A stretch of 64,000 nucleotides of DNA. Origin: Brienomyrus brachyistius. Taxonomy: Eukaryota > Chordata > Actinopteri > Osteoglossiformes > Mormyridae. Under the pieces are notes generated by a model that was not told where the DNA came from, made no database searches, and worked only from the letters and a program-made list of their open reading frames with translations. The stretch lies in contig NC_064554.1 of NCBI RefSeq assembly GCF_023856365.1, positions 2,905,001 to 2,969,000 on the forward strand, read 5' to 3'. The position numbers and the translations under genes are program-made. Positions 1 through 10,842 of the stretch are shown piece by piece. Positions within the stretch are counted from its first letter, which is position 1; every line of letters starts with the position of its first letter.

Positions 1-1048
1 ACTGAATTACCACTCCGTTATTAATCGGCTACCTCATATTTCCAGAGGGGAAGGTCACTTAAGTGGCAAAAAAGTCACTTTCCAGGTCATGGTTTAAAAA
101 ACAGATGCGAAATTCAAAGTTAAAAAAAAAAAAAACTAAACCGATACAGGGTACTAATTTTAAAGAAAATCACATCTTTTGTTGACTTTGGCAACAAAAG
201 AAAATTATATAACGCGACGCCCCTAACACAGCGGGACCCTTTCGGTTAAAAATAGGGGGGAGTTACTGAGAGGTGTGTCAGTGGTGGAAACTATTATTCA
301 CCTTCAGTATTCAATAAAAGCATGGTGAAACAAATCTGCACACACAAACATACATACATACGGGGGCTGCCCAGAGTTACAAATTACTGTACGAAACGTA
401 TTACTACTATGGAAAGTAATTAGCAAAGAACACGTCAAATGTCATGTTTTCAAATGTAACCTCCGAGTGCGCGAAAATATAAAAAATATAAGGGGCAAAT
501 ATACTAGATGATGTCAAATATCGAAATAATGCCTGGATTTGTATTACGGATTTTATAGTTTCCATGTTGGTTGTGCCAGTTTAACATAAATATCTGCCAC
601 TTAACCAACCGGTTTGACAGACACCATCTGACAGGATGCTTGATGTGTGCAGGACATCTATTTTGTCAATGTTCTCCGCTGCAGTTTGTAAACAAATTGA
701 AACCGTGTAATAACATACCGTGCACTACAAATACCTCGTATCAAAATAGCACCTATATAAATCTAATAAAGCTGCCTGAGTGCCTTAAAATAGGACATAT
801 TCACGGAATAATCGCGGAAGGTAACAATCTATAATACTGCATCCACCTCAGGTCATCGTTATACGATCAACTGTAACATAAGGAAGCTATAATATTGCAG
901 TTGACAAATATACGCTTCTCGACTAAACTGGCAGGTGACGATCGAGTCAGAGGACATTCCAGCTATCGGATCCCGGATATGGGCTACTTTGATCATTTCC
1001 ATTTTCAAAACAAATATTACGATTTCTTTAATAATAGTCATCACCCAC
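1..1048 (-). other. srebf2: srebf2 intron 1 (5' part)
   Basis: This is sequence downstream of the srebf2 exon-1 donor on the minus strand. I see no further exon before the window edge. It is AT-rich, and its small open frames, including one on the plus strand overlapping exon 1, show no recognisable domain. It is called an intron only because exon 1 ends in a donor and the rest of the protein is missing. Confidence 0.6.
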
Positions 1049-1139
1049 CATCAATGTCACCGAGGGTAAATTCGTCCCCGAGTTCTGACAACGTGGGGTC
1101 CATATTTTCCATTGCCGAAATATACTCCCCACCGTCCAT
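1049..1139 (-). CDS. srebf2: First coding exon of sterol regulatory element-binding protein 2 (partial gene)
   Basis: SREBP-2 is an ER-membrane-tethered bHLH-zip transcription factor that activates cholesterol synthesis and uptake genes after Golgi proteolysis. Only its first 30 codons lie here. The peptide begins MDGGEYISAMEN and continues SELGDEFTLGDID, closely resembling the acidic N-terminal activation segment of vertebrate SREBP-2 (TELGDELTLGDIDEMLQF). The ATG is at 1139. The exon ends in phase 1 after GATG, followed by donor GTGGGT at 1048, so the split codon would become the Glu that follows GDID in the family. Position and strand agree with human 22q13.2, where SREBF2 follows MEI1 and CCDC134 in the same direction. 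The rest of the gene lies left of the window. The identification rests on a short peptide plus synteny, so it is strong but not complete. Confidence 0.86.
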
Positions 1140-1329
1140 CCTCGTTTTCTTTCACTTCCCCGGTTGCCACCAGAGATTTTTTTAAAGGAAAACCGTGGAA
1201 GTCTGACGAGAAATTAACAATTTTCTATGATTTGTCGAAATGTATAAAAAAATAAAAGATCCCGTGCCGGGAGAAGGCGAGAATCTCTCTTAGTAGTTCC
1301 ATTTACAAATTAATGGAAGCCATTTTGCT

Positions 1330-1545
1330 TTCCAGCTGCTACGTCATTTACAAACACACCAAATTCAGCCGAATTTCTGATTGGTGAACTGTTGACTGTT
1401 GTTGCTCTAAGACCAGGGACCACCAACCAATCAAAGCGCACTTTATGCCATGGTCTGATAGTACGTCACTGATCAGAAGCTTCCGTTTAATTTTACTTTG
1501 CCACGCCCAACCAAGGAGATCCCCGCCCAAACACAGAAGAAACGC
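1330..1545 (-). promoter_or_regulatory. Probable srebf2 promoter region
   Basis: This segment lies 190-400 bp upstream of the srebf2 ATG. It contains two CCAAT boxes in opposite orientations (ATTGG near 1380, CCAAT near 1425), two TACGTCA CRE/ATF-like sites (near 1337 and 1463) and a GC box (CCCCGCCC near 1522). Such motifs are common in CpG-type promoters, and NF-Y boxes are known in sterol-responsive promoters. I saw no clear SRE here. The transcription start is not determined. Confidence 0.45.
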
Positions 1546-2236
1546 TTCATGTTCGCGGTCAAACTTTAACCACAGTTTGTGAAAATGTGCGGATATGTGT
1601 GATAGTTGACATTTAACGTTTTTTTTATTGTTATAATTTTAATATCATAATCACTCTAACAATGACAGTGAATTTTAATACGGAACCTTGCAAAAAATAT
1701 ATTAACAAATGTTTATTTGTTTGTTCATAATACACAAATTACCACACATTAATTTATGCATACATAAAACCATATTTACAGCACGATAGCTTCATAAAAT
1801 AGTGAATATTATCAGAATAGATTGTTTTATTATCAGAAAAATTGTTTTGCTCAGTTTCTTTTAAAAAGCTCAAGTTGTACTCAAAAAATTGTTTTACTAA
1901 AGATGTAATCAGAAAAGCATAAATTGTTTATTGCATAAAACACAACAAAGCATTTCCCAAAATTAGACTCCAATATAATATAGTAAAAAAATCTTCATAT
2001 ATTTAATTTAAAACCGTATTCTTGTGGTTCAATCAAGAAAAGTGGCTAAAATTTGCAATCACACAAATTATGATTCTTATGATAATTATATATTAATGAC
2101 GTGGCTATCATGCTTGAACTGCACCATTTTAGATATCTCATAAAATGCAGCATTCATAAGTCTTTATAAAAGAAACTCTGAATCATACAACTAATGATGA
2201 CACCCAAACCAATAGTAAGTTTCTGGTCCAGAATCT
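1546..2236. other. Intergenic, AT-rich, nothing recognised
   Basis: This is spacer between the srebf2 promoter and the 3' end of the first GIMAP gene. It is very AT-rich from about 1610 to 2200 and has no convincing exon. Several minus-strand AATAAA hexamers (for example near 1825 and 1928) could serve as alternative poly(A) signals for the GIMAP gene. Confidence 0.5.
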
Positions 2237-5172
2237 TTATTTTTTGTCCCAGGAGAACTCCCAAGACGTCTTCTCAACGGTACTAGATTCTGAGGGACCA
2301 GTCCTCTGCCTGACCTTCTCCTTAACAACCTTCACCACCAGCCCCCCGGCCATAGCGATCCCTGCAGCCACCTTTCCGATCTCTGTAGCTGCAGATATGA
2401 TTCGATCGAAGCCAGTTGCCACCCTCCCACCAGCCTCCGCCATGTTGGCTCCCATCGGCCCCACCACTGCTACTGCCTGAGCCTCTTCTGCCACCATTAG
2501 TGGTCCTGTCATTTCTACTGAGCCAACAGCCTGCGCAACAGCGGAGTTAGCCAGTCCCACAGCATGCACGCCCTCTGCCGCCACAGGTGCTGTGGAGCTT
2601 ACAGCTGTGCCACATGCCCCCAGGGCTGCCCCTGCTCCTAGAACCACACCCACACCAGCCGCTACTCCCACCGCCGTAGCTCCCATCACTCCGACCTGCC
2701 TCAGTGCCTCTACGGAGGCATCCAGTGGAGTTTCAGCATCAGCTCCCACCAGAGCACCCACCGACCCCCCGAAAACCACCCCCATCGCTGACCCCACAGC
2801 CATGACAGCAGTGCCTGATGTAGCAGCTACCACTGTTCCAACTGCACCCCCCATGCCCACCACCTGCCCGACCAAAGCGGCACCCGTAGCCACGGCTAGG
2901 GGAACTGCGGCCCCGCACACAGCGCCCACGAGCACTCCTGTGGCAGCAGCTGCCACCAAGATCTTGATTTTATCCAGGACCTTAGCTGAATGGATGGCCT
3001 CCTTCCTGAACCTCCATACAGAAGAGTCTGGAGATACCATCTGGCTTTTAACCCCTTTCCTCCTCTTCCACTGCCCCTGCCTTTCCTCTTCACTATCTGG
3101 AGTCACGGCTTTAAGGTCATACTTCCTCCTCTTGGCCCCATCCATGAACAGCCCCTCCATAGACTTTGCTGCCTCTTGCTCATTCATTAGCCTTTCCTGC
3201 TCCTCCCTGATAACTGTTTCGGCTTCCCGAAAGATGTTTTTAGTGTAGCACCCTCCTCCGTTAACCTCCACCATCCGCTTCACCTTCTCCAACAAGCCCC
3301 ACACTTGCTCTCTGTCTTCAGGTTTCCTGTTGTTGAGGACATGGTATCTGCGCCCACATCTCTCTAGAAGTGACTTGAGATCCTCTGGGGCAGTATCTCT
3401 CAGGTATTCCTCAATGTCCATCTCCTCCAGGTCATCTCCCCTTGTGAACACAATCACGCTGTGATTGAGTATTGCCTGCTCCCCAAAAGTCTGCTCCACC
3501 TCTTTCACTGCCCTTGCCTCATCTTCTGTGTATCGGCCCAGCTGGATCACTACGAGGAATGCATGGGGTCCTGGAGCCATCTGCACCACACACTTGGCAA
3601 TTTCAGTCCGGATATGCTCCGCATCAAAACGGGTGTCTCCAAACCCTGGCATGTCCACCACTACAACCCTCTTCCTCCGCTGCCTCACACCTCCGCTTTC
3701 CTTCTCTTCTCCTTCACCATATTCTAGGATGCCTTGCTCACAAGTCTGGGTCACGGAGCTGGCACTGAGTTTTGACAGGAAGTGCTTTTGACCGAGGATG
3801 GTGTTGCCAGAAGAACTCTTCCCTGACCCAGTTTTGCCAATCAAAACTAATCTGAGCTCTGTCATTGTGGGCTCATCCTTATCCTCAGTGTCAGATCCTG
3901 TTTTGTTTTCTTCCTGACTTGGTTCTCTTTCTTTTCTCCGTTCACCTGTAAGAATAGCAAATAAATGAGAGTCATAAAAAAACTAGACATAATAAATAAC
4001 AGCCCCATTCCCCTCCCCATTTGATCCCTTTGCCCCCAACCTCTACAATCTTTAGTCTCAATGTGATCAGGTTCAACTATTCTGCGTTTGTGACTGTTCT
4101 GTCATGTGCTGCCACTAAAGGATACTGCTTCAAATTTGGTGCAATACATTTAGGGTTACTGTCTCCACAAGATCAAGCGTCTTCTATAGCTGCCATTTCC
4201 TTCCTTTGCTGCCACCTAGCGCCGCTGCTTCAATTCTGGTGCAATTTGTCTTGAAATAAAATCAGGTTTAGATCTTCATCCATATTATGTTTTTGTCTAG
4301 TGGTAATAAGATCCATCAACTACTTATCACATTCACAATGTCAAATGTCTTTAGTTATCACCCTTTATTTTGCTGTTACTACGGGATTTTGCTTCAATTT
4401 TGGTGTGATTTGTTTCAACTTTATATGTTGCAAATCGCCACCTATACAATGTGTCTGCAAAGGTTGTAAAGGATCCGTCAGATACTTTTTGAGTTAACAC
4501 GCTAGCAGCGGCTGAGGGGGATCAGTCCCCAACTATATTCTCTTTCCAAGAAATATAGTTCTTTGTGTTATATAATATTTCGTTATAAGCCACTTAGAAT
4601 AAACGTAAACAGATTAAAGAACACATCGATAATACGGCTTTGGTTACTCTTGCTGTCGATGACTCAAAGTTGGCATTGTGTCACTTGTATAGTAACAGAA
4701 GATGGTTGTTATAGCATTTGATAGCCACGTATACGGACGAAGTTAGCTGGTATCTTTATAGTCCTCTAAACATACAGATGAAGGTCAAACATCGAGAGCA
4801 ATTGTTCACCAGAAATTTCTGCAAACAAATGGGTACTTTTGTTCAGCTACGTCAAAACAGAAAGTTTTTACTGTGCTCCAATTAGACATACTGTACTGTT
4901 CGACTCCAGACTATTGTAAAAGAATTCAGCGAATCTGCATAAACGGCGGTCAGAATGCAGGCTGGATAACTGGCTATATTAATAATTAGTATATTATCTT
5001 GCAGCATTCATTTTTGTTTACGTTTTGATGTCGCTTATCAAACCGCACTAGCTAGCCAGCTAAGCAGTCATCCTAAGAGTCAAAATTATACTCGCAGCCC
5101 TGACTCACCGTCTCTGTCACACATTACTTCTAATGTGTCATCTTCCCCCGAAAGTAAAGCCTGAATATCCAT
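2237..5172 (-). CDS. GIMAP/AIG1-family GTPase with long hydrophobic C-terminus
   Basis: This is a two-exon model: 5172-5109 (21 codons plus one base) and 3945-2237, giving 590 aa. The donor is G|GTGAGT at 5108, the acceptor TTCTTACAG precedes 3945, and the join keeps frame. The AIG1 GTPase domain spans about residues 52-255: P-loop GKTGSGKS (58-65), G3 DMPG (119-122, DTPG in most relatives), G4 TRGD (189-192), and NNR near 226 at the usual G5 site. A charged linker follows. From about residue 350 to 500 the protein is almost entirely Ala/Gly/Val with many GxxxG spacings, so it is probably membrane-inserted. GIMAPs are immune-associated GTPases that often attach to membranes and oligomerise on GTP binding. 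The stop codon overlaps an AATAAA hexamer. The gene sits between srebf2 and ccdc134, where human has none. Alternative starts are an in-frame ATG at 5304 and the ATG at 3865, just before the GTPase domain. Confidence 0.88.
4005..4496. repeat. Unclassified interspersed repeat (copy 1)
   Basis: This repeat lies in the GIMAP intron. It shares blocks with 15580-15860: CAACCTCTACAATCT, GATCAGGTTCA, then a phrase like CTGCTTCAATTTTGG and an end like GTCAGATACTTTTTGAGT. The CTTCAATTTTGGTGC phrase occurs about three times here, so the copy looks internally repeated. I found no open reading frame or clear terminal repeats. The family is unknown to me. Confidence 0.5.
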
Positions 5173-6414
5173 TTTTTCTTCCGGCGAAATATTAATGGCG
5201 ACCTGTCCCTGTACAAAGGGGTGTACCGGATAACCCGCAACGAAACCGAAACTTAAATTCGTACATAAGAATCTTGGGCACCACCTAGTGGTTGATTTTG
5301 TCATTTTAAAACCTCCACAAGTCTATTAAATTCATTTTACATAACCTGGGATCATTCCATTTTAATTCAACAAATGGCCTTTGCATTACCATTTTTGATG
5401 TTGATTATATTTCGCATATGAATTGCACCAACTTTCCAGACCTCAGGAATATTTATTTAAAAAATCTCTTCACCAAGGTTTGTAAAAAAAAGTCGCAAAT
5501 TGCATTTACTATACTAAATACTACTAAACTTGTGAAGAGAACTAATGTACTATTTAAACACTGCCCTGTTATCGTTTTTGCAACCCACTATGAAAGGTGA
5601 TGTTGCAAAAGATTTTTTTTTTTTAATTCACAAAGACATTTATGAAGGTAGGTGTAATTCTCATACTAAATTCAATCAGAAACACTTTCAGTAATTTGTT
5701 GAACTAAAGTGGAATGCATGCTCAAGCATGGCAAGAAACATTCTGGTTATTAAAATGACTGTACAGAATGAATCCAATACAGGAGTCAAAACAACGACAG
5801 GACATGAGATGGTAATGCAGCTCACCATAAATTTGTCCTGATTTTTACAGTTTGGCCTTTTTGGATAAATGCTTTGAATTCAGCAACCGTCACAGACTGC
5901 AGTTTAAGAAGGGATGACAAGCAGATTCATAATCAGCGTCCTTAAACTCCGCCCAGCCAACAGCCCGAACATGACCAGCATCACGCTTCCGAGGGAATTT
6001 CAGTATATAGCAGATTCATTCAATAATTTTAATGCCTGAAAAAAAAATACTATTGTAAATCGGAAATAAGTACACAGACTAGAGTAAATTGTACGACGGT
6101 AGTTTATTATTCTATAAATACAATCCCAAATATCTTTTTTGAATTTTGAAATGGAGTAAAAAAAAATCCAAAATAAAAATTCACAAAAAGACATGAGCTC
6201 AACGTAACAGCTGTATGTTTCGACAAAAACAGCATGAAACCACTGTAGCGAAATTATAACGAAATGGGAGGGAATTAAGCTCAGTCACGGACTCCTTAGG
6301 TAAGTGATCACCTGCGAAAGGAGGAAGCAAAAGGCTACAGGTTAAGTACTAAATGAAAGGACCGAGGCTAAAAGGGAGCGTAAATCACCTGCCTTTGCCT
6401 CTTCGCGCAGATGA

Positions 6415-6429
6415 CCAGTAGGGGGCAGT
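6415..6429 (+). promoter_or_regulatory. CTCF-like motif
   Basis: CCAGTAGGGGGCAGT matches the CTCF core consensus CCASYAGRKGGCRSY at every position. It lies in the spacer between the GIMAP gene and ccdc134. The call is motif-based only. Confidence 0.4.
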
Positions 6430-6985
6430 GTTGTATAGTTATACCACAAGCCGATTCTTCGTGGCAGCCCTACTCGGTTCAAACGCTATTTTTTTTTATC
6501 GGTATGCAGCATGATGATTATTTCTCCCCAGGCACAGGCTGAACCGTTGGTGATGTTTGTTCATACATATAACTGCAGATGATTAAAGATATAATCTTAA
6601 TACTCATTATGCTATTTTGAAGCAGCCATTGTTGGGGACAGAATAAAAAAATACCAGAAATATATCCAGCAATTGTTCAGCTTTATATTCAAACAACTAA
6701 CCTAAAGGGAAAAACAACTTAGTCACATGTATATAACGGTTACTTAAGACTAAAAATTTAACACATAACTCCTGAGGGGATGCTATTTAATCTCAATCTC
6801 ACAGTTTCCTTTACTGTGAATTGTTTTAAGGAAATTAATTACACTACAAAATTTCTTTGTTACCAAAAACAAATAAGTTTTAAATACTCTCCCTAATTGT
6901 ACGTAACCCCCTCCATTTTTGCTACCAAAAATTGAAAATAGCCTAATTTCCCATTTATTTTCATAAAATTACTGTTTATTCTGTT

Positions 6986-6986
6986 C

Positions 6987-7045
<59 letters not shown>
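6986..7045. repeat. (CT)n(CA)n microsatellite
   Basis: A compound dinucleotide run lies just past the 3' end of ccdc134: about ten CT units followed by more than fifteen CA units. Confidence 0.97.
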
Positions 7046-7047
<2 letters not shown>

Positions 7048-7117
7048 GTACCCCTCTGGCCCCAGTCACTCTAAAGTTGCCCTCTGGTCACATATTCTTC
7101 CCCAGGGCCAGGGGGCG

Positions 7118-9213
7118 CTATAACTCAGTACGAGAGCGGGAGATGCGGGGCCCCTTCCTGATTTCTTTCCTCTTCTCCTCTTTGCGCCGCCGCTTCTCCT
7201 CCTCTCGTAGGATCTTCTGGAAGGCTTCAGCGGTGTGCAGCATCTTAGCAGCAGAAAGCCGGTCGAAGAACAGAAGGTTTATGTGACAGACATGGTGGGG
7301 TAGGGGGTTTGACTAAGGGCATGCTGGGATTTTCCATGTGCTGTAACTCACATCATCTCTCTCAGTACGGTAAGGGTTGATGAAGTCCAGCGACTTCTCT
7401 GTGATTCCCAGCTCCTGTGACATCTAAGGGGGGGATGTGGAACAACATAAAAAAAAAAAAAGACGAACGTCAGAAAAAAACTACGTACTGAATCACAAAG
7501 GACCAACGCTGGGAGGAGAACCTGTAAAACAGCCTGTACAAAGAGCTGAGTTTTATTTCATTTTTCTTATTTTCTTCCGCATTTTAAAATAATTAACAAA
7601 CGGAAAAAACACAGTTTTCTCGTCTTAAGCACTCGCCGCTCTTTCACTCTTACTAGTGTGAGGACGTGCTGGTGTGCTCCCCCAGCGAAGACGCCCGTGA
7701 GGTTGCAGAAATGCAGGCCCCAGCGCACCAGGCCCCCCCAGTCGGCATTGCGGTCGTAATAGTGATGAACGATGCGAGGAAAGCGCAGAGCCACATCGCC
7801 GAAGAAGGCCGTGTTCTCCAGCACGTGGGAGTATGCTGAGGAAGTGTGTGCGTGTATACACACACACACGTTCATGCCAAAGATCAGTGTCAATCGAAAA
7901 TCACATAGAGAGAGGAGAGAGAGAGAGAGGGAGAGAGATTATATCTTTATATAGCAAGCAGACAAAGACTAAAGCCCAGGGGAGGAGGCATTGCTGTTGT
8001 ACCCTAGGAATAATTAAGATCAGTTGCTGTAATAAGACATCAAGTATACACAGGCAAAACCTGTAAATAACTTCAGGTATAAACATTAAATGAGCAGCTA
8101 AAACGTAAAGTAAATAATGCAAGTGAGTCACAGGCAACAAAAGATACTTTAATATACTTTAATATGAAATCAGAGGAGAGAGAGAGAGGGATGGGGGGAC
8201 GAGGAGAGAGAAACAGACTGAGGGAGGAGAAGAAACTAAGTGAGGAGGGGCCTGCGACGCAGAGCACCAGGAGGCTGACCTTCCTTGATCTTGTCATCCA
8301 GTGGAAAGGGGTCATCGGGCTGCATGTTAGCAGCAGTGAGTATCGCCCTGGAATCTTCCAGCACCTTGAGAAAGACACACAGCCGTATGTCAGACACTCT
8401 GATACCCATCCCATCACCTGCTGCCCTTCACTCACCTGGAGGTCATAATATTTTTTTTTGGACAAGAGAAAAATACTCCAAGCCCAGGAAAAAACCCAGC
8501 CTCACCACATGAATGCTGCATTGTCATTGTCATTATGCTGTGCTTATTGAGCATTGCTATGACATAATGATTTTGGTTTATGAACCACTTACAAGCTCCA
8601 GCACGTTACAGGAAGGCAAAGAAACTAAATTTGTCGCTTTAACTTGATCAAATTCATTTGTCCTGCACAACTAACAATTAATACTGTTTTGAGTACCATT
8701 TGGGTTCTTGAGTGAGTTTAACTCATTTTTATTACCGTTTCCATAGATCACTTGAAAATAGCCCAGTGAGGCTCATGATGATGTCATTTTACCAAACAAA
8801 AACTAACAATAAACAATAACATGCATGCATATACAATTCCTCTTTTTTTTTTTTAACAAAAACATTTCTGAGTCTCTTCTTTGCAACAATGCCCTCCTCA
8901 AAAGCTTCAAAAGGTCAGAAATCTCAGGAAGGCTGTCAGTGGCCCAATTAAGCCTAATTAATGTCTGTCCACACACCCAGACACTGCGGCATCCAACACC
9001 GTACCTTGAACAGCCCTTTCAGCATGATGTCGATGATCTTGTATTGCTGGTTGATGTCGTTGAGCTCCACCAGGTTCTTCAGAGCGTTTAGCTGGTCCTT
9101 CCTCTTCGTCTCAAACAAACGCTTGTCTAGAGAAGTAGCTAAGGTCACAAGCGTCGCCGTGAGCCCAAGGACCAGCCACACGCACATCGGCAAAAACCCG
9201 ACAGACACCAACA

Positions 9214-9257
<44 letters not shown>

Positions 9258-9396
9258 CATCTTGGGAATAAGGCAGCTGTCGGATACAGATCTCCAGGTT
9301 GGCATCGTGTCTGTGCCTTGGTGCTTCAGGGTCTGCTCCAAAAGAGGGGAGGGCTGGCCCAGCCAGGACCAATAAGGCAACACACAGGAACAGCAT
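7118..9396 (-). CDS. ccdc134: Coiled-coil domain-containing protein 134
   Basis: There are six coding exons: 9396-9288, 9126-9005, 8364-8280, 7835-7654, 7423-7352 and 7243-7118. All junctions keep frame and give 231 aa (human CCDC134 is 229). Exon 1 encodes a signal peptide starting [17 protein letters not shown]. The next exons match CCDC134 closely: [57 protein letters not shown]. The C-terminus is a highly charged helix ([20 protein letters not shown]) then ISRSRTEL. The final RTEL resembles the human QSEL and KDEL-type ER retrieval signals, fitting a soluble ER or secreted protein. In mammals it is linked to ERK/JNK signalling and to bone formation. It lies downstream of mei1 on the same strand, as in human. 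Two AATAAA hexamers follow the stop by about 140-160 bp. No 5' untranslated exon was located. Confidence 0.95.
7905..7939. repeat. (GA)n-rich simple repeat
   Basis: An imperfect AGAG run lies in ccdc134 intron 3. Confidence 0.85.
9221..9255. repeat. (CA)n microsatellite
   Basis: A run of about sixteen CA units lies in ccdc134 intron 1, close to the exon-1 donor. Confidence 0.95.
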
Positions 9397-9499
9397 GGCC
9401 TGCTGGGATACATGGCGGAGAGGTCAGAGAGTAGGCTCCCCTGTGTTTCTTATTGGGGAGCATCTACATTCTCATTAATCCCCCTTAAATCCCTTACAA

Positions 9500-9624
9500 C
9501 AGTGTGTCCCAATCTCGTTCTCGGGGACCGTCAGACAGTCCTCTGCATTGTCTGGTCGGGAATTTGGAGGAAGCAAAAACATGGACTGTCTACCGGTCCC
9601 TGACGACCGGATTTAGATACACTG
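9500..9624. mobile_element. hAT-like MITE with perfect 8-bp target duplication
   Basis: A 125-bp non-autonomous element begins CAGTGTGTCCCAAT and ends in the inverted counterpart ATACACTG. CCTTACAA is repeated exactly on both sides (9492-9499 and 9625-9632), as expected for hAT target-site duplication. The internal phrase AGCAAAAACATGGACTGTCT recurs in related copies near 13170, 14883 and 61165. Confidence 0.8.
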
Positions 9625-10809
9625 CCTTACAACGCATAAAAGAAAGACTGGTAGCAGTTATGCACCTACAGGACAGGTTAAAGAGAACGTACTACATTGG
9701 CAAAGTAATTTACTTGAAGTGCTGAAGTTCTGAGTTATTTGAATGCACATTTCCGAACATTTTACCATTACATCCTGGAATAACATATTGATGAATTAAA
9801 CCACTCCGCCCCTCCCTGCCTATTACTCTGTCACTAGAACACAGTGAAACATTAACCTTTTCCCCTGAAGGCTTAGCCCTTCTAGCAGAGTGCTTCCACT
9901 CCCCCCCCAGCCCCTAAAGTCTCCCTGTCACACACGCCTCCTAGCCTGAATTGGGTGCCAGGCTGTCTGCCCGGCCATTCCTACTGCCTCTGGTTGCATT
10001 TAACGTCTCATCTCAGAGAAATGACTGCATAATTAAATGAATAATGACAAAAGCCACGGCAACAACATAAACGATTTTACCATTAAGAAATACGTAATAG
10101 ACTATCTTTTTAGTACCTATTATAAAAAGGTGTGCCAAAGAGCATAAAAGCCACTGCCAAGAACCCTCAGCGGATCTATTATTTAGGAGACACTCGAGGG
10201 ACAGGGACAAGACAGGGAGCATGGGGGGTGGCAGACAGGGAGAGGCCCTGGGAAGGATTGACAGACTTCCTGCTTAATATTTAATCGTCCTGTAGATGAG
10301 AGACGCCAACTCGATATCAATATACGAAAGAGAGAGAACTGGGTCATAGTTTAACAGGTGCCAAGAGAGATTCATCTTTTAACGTGAAGCACAGACAAAA
10401 CAAAGAGCTACACCAGTTCTACTAGCGTCATTTTCATGAGCAATGGCACCACCAGGTGCAATTTATATTGAGTTTCTGACGGGATCCACGATTGACAAGG
10501 GGGTCTCTGATCTGGATGTTGTGTCGCCTCACAAGCACAATTACCATCCTTATCATAAACGTCTAGGCCACCACACTCATGTTGGTGAAAATGGGGTTGG
10601 CACTGCATCACAGCAGCCCTGCCGCCTCTCCGTTCCTTTCTATGCATGTGGAGGTTTCCACCTACATTCTAAGAACATGCAGTCCAGCTAAGCTTATGTG
10701 CATGTTTGCTTGCAAGTACTCTGGGAAGGACTTCCACCTTGGACATCCAATACTGTTTTTGACAGCCCTTGGCTCACTACGCCCAAGACTGAATACCTAG
10801 CTACAGAAA

Positions 10810-10842
10810 ATGAATGAATGAATGAATGAATGAATGAATGAA
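10810..10842. repeat. (TGAA)n microsatellite
   Basis: About eight tandem TGAA units. Confidence 0.95.

Larger units (their letters stand above)
5173..7117. other. Intergenic spacer between GIMAP gene and ccdc134
   Basis: This spacer holds the GIMAP upstream region, a CTCF-like motif at 6415, AT-rich sequence, ccdc134 poly(A) signals (TTTATT on the plus strand at 6954 and 6975, AATAAA on the minus strand) and a CT/CA microsatellite. I saw no exon. Confidence 0.5.

Noticed and set aside
571..834. 87-codon plus-strand frame near the left edge
   Set aside because: It lies in the presumed srebf2 intron, in AT-rich sequence, with no recognisable motif or splice context.
1039..1050. SRE-like ATCACCCACC over the srebf2 exon-1 donor
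   Set aside because: It lacks one C of the consensus ATCACCCCAC and overlaps the splice donor, so chance or splice constraint explains it better than SREBP autoregulation.
2592..3248. Long plus-strand open frame of 218 codons opposite the GIMAP gene
   Set aside because: It is the complement of the Ala/Gly-rich coding region; its Thr/Pro/Ala-rich composition is a by-product of codon bias.
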